NCBI GenBank assembly: GCA_028283605.1
Contig: JAPWKH010000011.1
Location: 1 to 64,000, forward strand
DNA: 64,000 nucleotides
Direction of reading: 5' to 3'
Source: Arachidicoccus sp.
GTDB taxonomy: Bacteria; Bacteroidota; Bacteroidia; Chitinophagales; Chitinophagaceae
Shown here: positions 62,548 to 64,000 of the stretch, piece by piece
Layout of the letters: each line of letters opens with the position of its first letter
Position numbering within the stretch: the first letter of the stretch is position 1
Notes under the pieces: generated by a model
Seen by the model: only the letters and a program-made list of their open reading frames with translations
What the model was told of the DNA's origin: nothing
The model's database searches: none
Made by a program: the position numbers and the translations under genes

Positions 62548-63849
62548 TTATTTTTTAATTTTTTGAATTTCGTCCAAAAGAAAATTTAGATTGATTTCTT
62601 CTAAAATTGTACTAGTTTTGGTTACTTCTTCAATGTTTGTTGTGTGAGTATCTGTCATTATTCCCATGCCTGGGTCTTCAATATAAAATCCTGTGTAATC
62701 ATTAAAGCGTCTAATTCCCTTATCCAATGTCCTCAAAAAAGATTCTTCTTCTTCCTTAATTACTTTCGTTACAAAATCCTGTTGTTGAATTAATTCTGGA
62801 AATACATTTTCAAACTGCTGTGCAATATGCGGAATAAGTTGAAACAACAACGGTGTTTTATAATCTAAATAAGAGAAATAATAACGCACTGCGCGGCGCA
62901 AAATTCTTCTGATAACATAGCCTGCGCCTGTGTTTGACGGCAATTGTCCGTCGGCAATACAAAAACCGATAGCACGAATATGATCCGATAACACGCGAAA
63001 CGCAACCGCTTGCTTGCTATCGCTGAAATCATATTTTTTATTTACAATTTTTTCTATTTCATTTATTGTTCCTGTAAAAATATCCGTGTCGTAATTGCTT
63101 TGTTTGCCTTGCAGTACACGCACCAAACGTTCAAAACCCATTCCGGTATCTACATGCTTTTCAGGAAGATTTTGCAACGAACCATCTTTCAATCTGTTGA
63201 ACTGCATGAATACGAGATTCCATATTTCTATTACTTGCGGATGGTCGGCATTAACCAATGTTTTACCGTCCACTTGTTTTCTTTCTTCCTCGGTTCGGCA
63301 ATCTACGTGTATTTCAGAGCAAGGACCGCAAGGCCCTGTGTCGCCCATTTCCCAGAAATTATCTTTCTTATTTCCTTTCAAAATTCTTTCTTCGGCGATA
63401 TATTTTTTCCATTCATCATACGCTTCCCGGTCGAATGATAAACTTTCTTTTTCATCACCTTCAAAAACGGTTACGTACAATCTATCTTTATCCAATTTCA
63501 AAACATCGGTCAATAATTCCCAACTCCAAGCAATAGCTTCTTTTTTGAAATAATCGCCGAAGCTCCAGTTGCCAAGCATTTCGAACATCGTGTGATGATA
63601 AGTATCCACGCCCACTTCTTCCAAGTCGTTGTGCTTACCGCTTACACGCAAGCATTTTTGCGTATCGGCAACGCGTTTATGATCCGGATTTTTATTACCC
63701 AAAAAATAATCTTTAAACTGGTTCATGCCTGCATTGGTAAACAAAAGTGTCGGATCATTTTTTATTACAATGGGCGCGGAAGGCACAATCGTATGGCCTT
63801 TTGATTTGAAAAAATCCAAAAATATACTACGTATTTCCGAAGAAGTCAT
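62548..63849 (-). CDS. alaS: Alanine-tRNA ligase, N-terminal (aminoacylation) half
   Basis: 433 residues from ATG 63849. It contains the class II core: [66 protein letters not shown] and [11 protein letters not shown], and into the helical domain ending at [17 protein letters not shown]. The last ~51 residues ([18 protein letters not shown] to EIQKIKK) do not look like AlaRS. It can charge tRNA-Ala in principle but lacks editing. See the finding on the split. Confidence 0.88.
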   Translation of the reverse strand: MTSSEIRSIFLDFFKSKGHTIVPSAPIVIKNDPTLLFTNAGMNQFKDYFLGNKNPDHKRVADTQKCLRVSGKHNDLEEVGVDTYHHTMFEMLGNWSFGDYFKKEAIAWSWELLTDVLKLDKDRLYVTVFEGDEKESLSFDREAYDEWKKYIAEERILKGNKKDNFWEMGDTGPCGPCSEIHVDCRTEEERKQVDGKTLVNADHPQVIEIWNLVFMQFNRLKDGSLQNLPEKHVDTGMGFERLVRVLQGKQSNYDTDIFTGTINEIEKIVNKKYDFSDSKQAVAFRVLSDHIRAIGFCIADGQLPSNTGAGYVIRRILRRAVRYYFSYLDYKTPLLFQLIPHIAQQFENVFPELIQQQDFVTKVIKEEEESFLRTLDKGIRRFNDYTGFYIEDPGMGIMTDTHTTNIEEVTKTSTILEEINLNFLLDEIQKIKK

Positions 63850-63965
63850 GTATCAAACTGTTTTTGTGCGGCGAAGTTAAGGATAAGAAGCGAGCATGAT
63901 AATTTTTGTGAATGGGAATTCTTTCGTAAAAATTTTTCAAAAAAGAAGGGATAGTTGCTGAAACC

Positions 63966-63973
63966 TTATATTT
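63966..63973 (+). promoter_or_regulatory. -7 promoter element near the window end
   Basis: TATATTTG fits TAnnTTTG on the plus strand, pointing to a gene that starts beyond the window, divergent from alaS. Confidence 0.35.
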
Positions 63974-64000
63974 GTCTCATAACTAAAAATCATTTTTGAG

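Noticed and set aside
1-64000. CRISPR array or phage structural genes
   Set aside because: No regularly spaced direct repeats and no capsid, tail or terminase-like protein were seen.

Overview
The window looks like a chromosomal segment of a Bacteroidota species, probably Chitinophagaceae-like. The evidence is a SusC/SusD pair, a short NuoG lacking the molybdopterin-type domain, TAnnTTTG promoter elements characteristic of Bacteroidota, very few Shine-Dalgarno sequences, and many AT-rich intergenic short repeats. The genus is an inference. I found no rRNA or tRNA gene and no CRISPR array.

Layout. (1) Positions 1-8.3 kb are visibly more GC-rich than the rest. They hold the end of a SusC receptor, a SusD lipoprotein, a small exported protein, an AraC-type regulator abutting a truncated GNAT acetyltransferase remnant, and four oxidoreductases (an aldehyde dehydrogenase, two SDRs and a zinc alcohol dehydrogenase) that look like a pathway oxidising an alcohol to a carboxylic acid. 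(2) 8.8-13.7 kb carries pyruvate dehydrogenase E2 and several small conserved genes. (3) 13.7-28.0 kb is the respiratory complex I operon on the minus strand (nuoB to nuoN). It has no nuoA and is interrupted by two unrelated genes and a GC-rich repeat-like element. (4) 28.2-42.5 kb has an MgtC/DUF4010 membrane protein, a 2898-residue cyclic beta-1,2-glucan synthase, L-serine ammonia-lyase, an aminotransferase and gcvH.

(5) 42.8-56.6 kb is the accessory region. It opens with a dead tyrosine recombinase fused to a foreign C-terminus. It then carries a TPR lipoprotein, a TonB receptor, a DUF4331 protein split over two genes, a HupE/UreJ membrane protein, an SDR, a decayed msrA, an ABM-domain protein, an ECF sigma factor with a zinc-type anti-sigma factor, small SnoaL-like and DUF6799-like proteins, a P460/haem-binding pair and a membrane-anchored LytTR regulator. 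The main discovery is that seven promoters here share the exact pattern G(T/A)AAGGA-N14-CGTCT(A/T). They lie before the TPR lipoprotein, DUF4331-HupE, SDR, ABM, DUF6799-sigma-anti-sigma and SnoaL genes, plus one truncated small ORF. This is most simply the regulon of the ECF sigma factor encoded among them, and it ties otherwise unconnected uncharacterised genes into one unit.

(6) 56.7-64 kb holds a nested-hairpin element, a thioredoxin-like protein, a cytochrome c maturation cluster (ccmE, ccmF and a small CxxC protein) and alaS. Both ccmF and the essential alaS are broken in this sequence, ccmF by one clean frameshift and alaS by a complex lesion in its linker. A small membrane ORF upstream of ccmE also carries an apparent frameshift in a homopolymer. 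Either the assembly has indel errors in this stretch or the genes are really disrupted or split.
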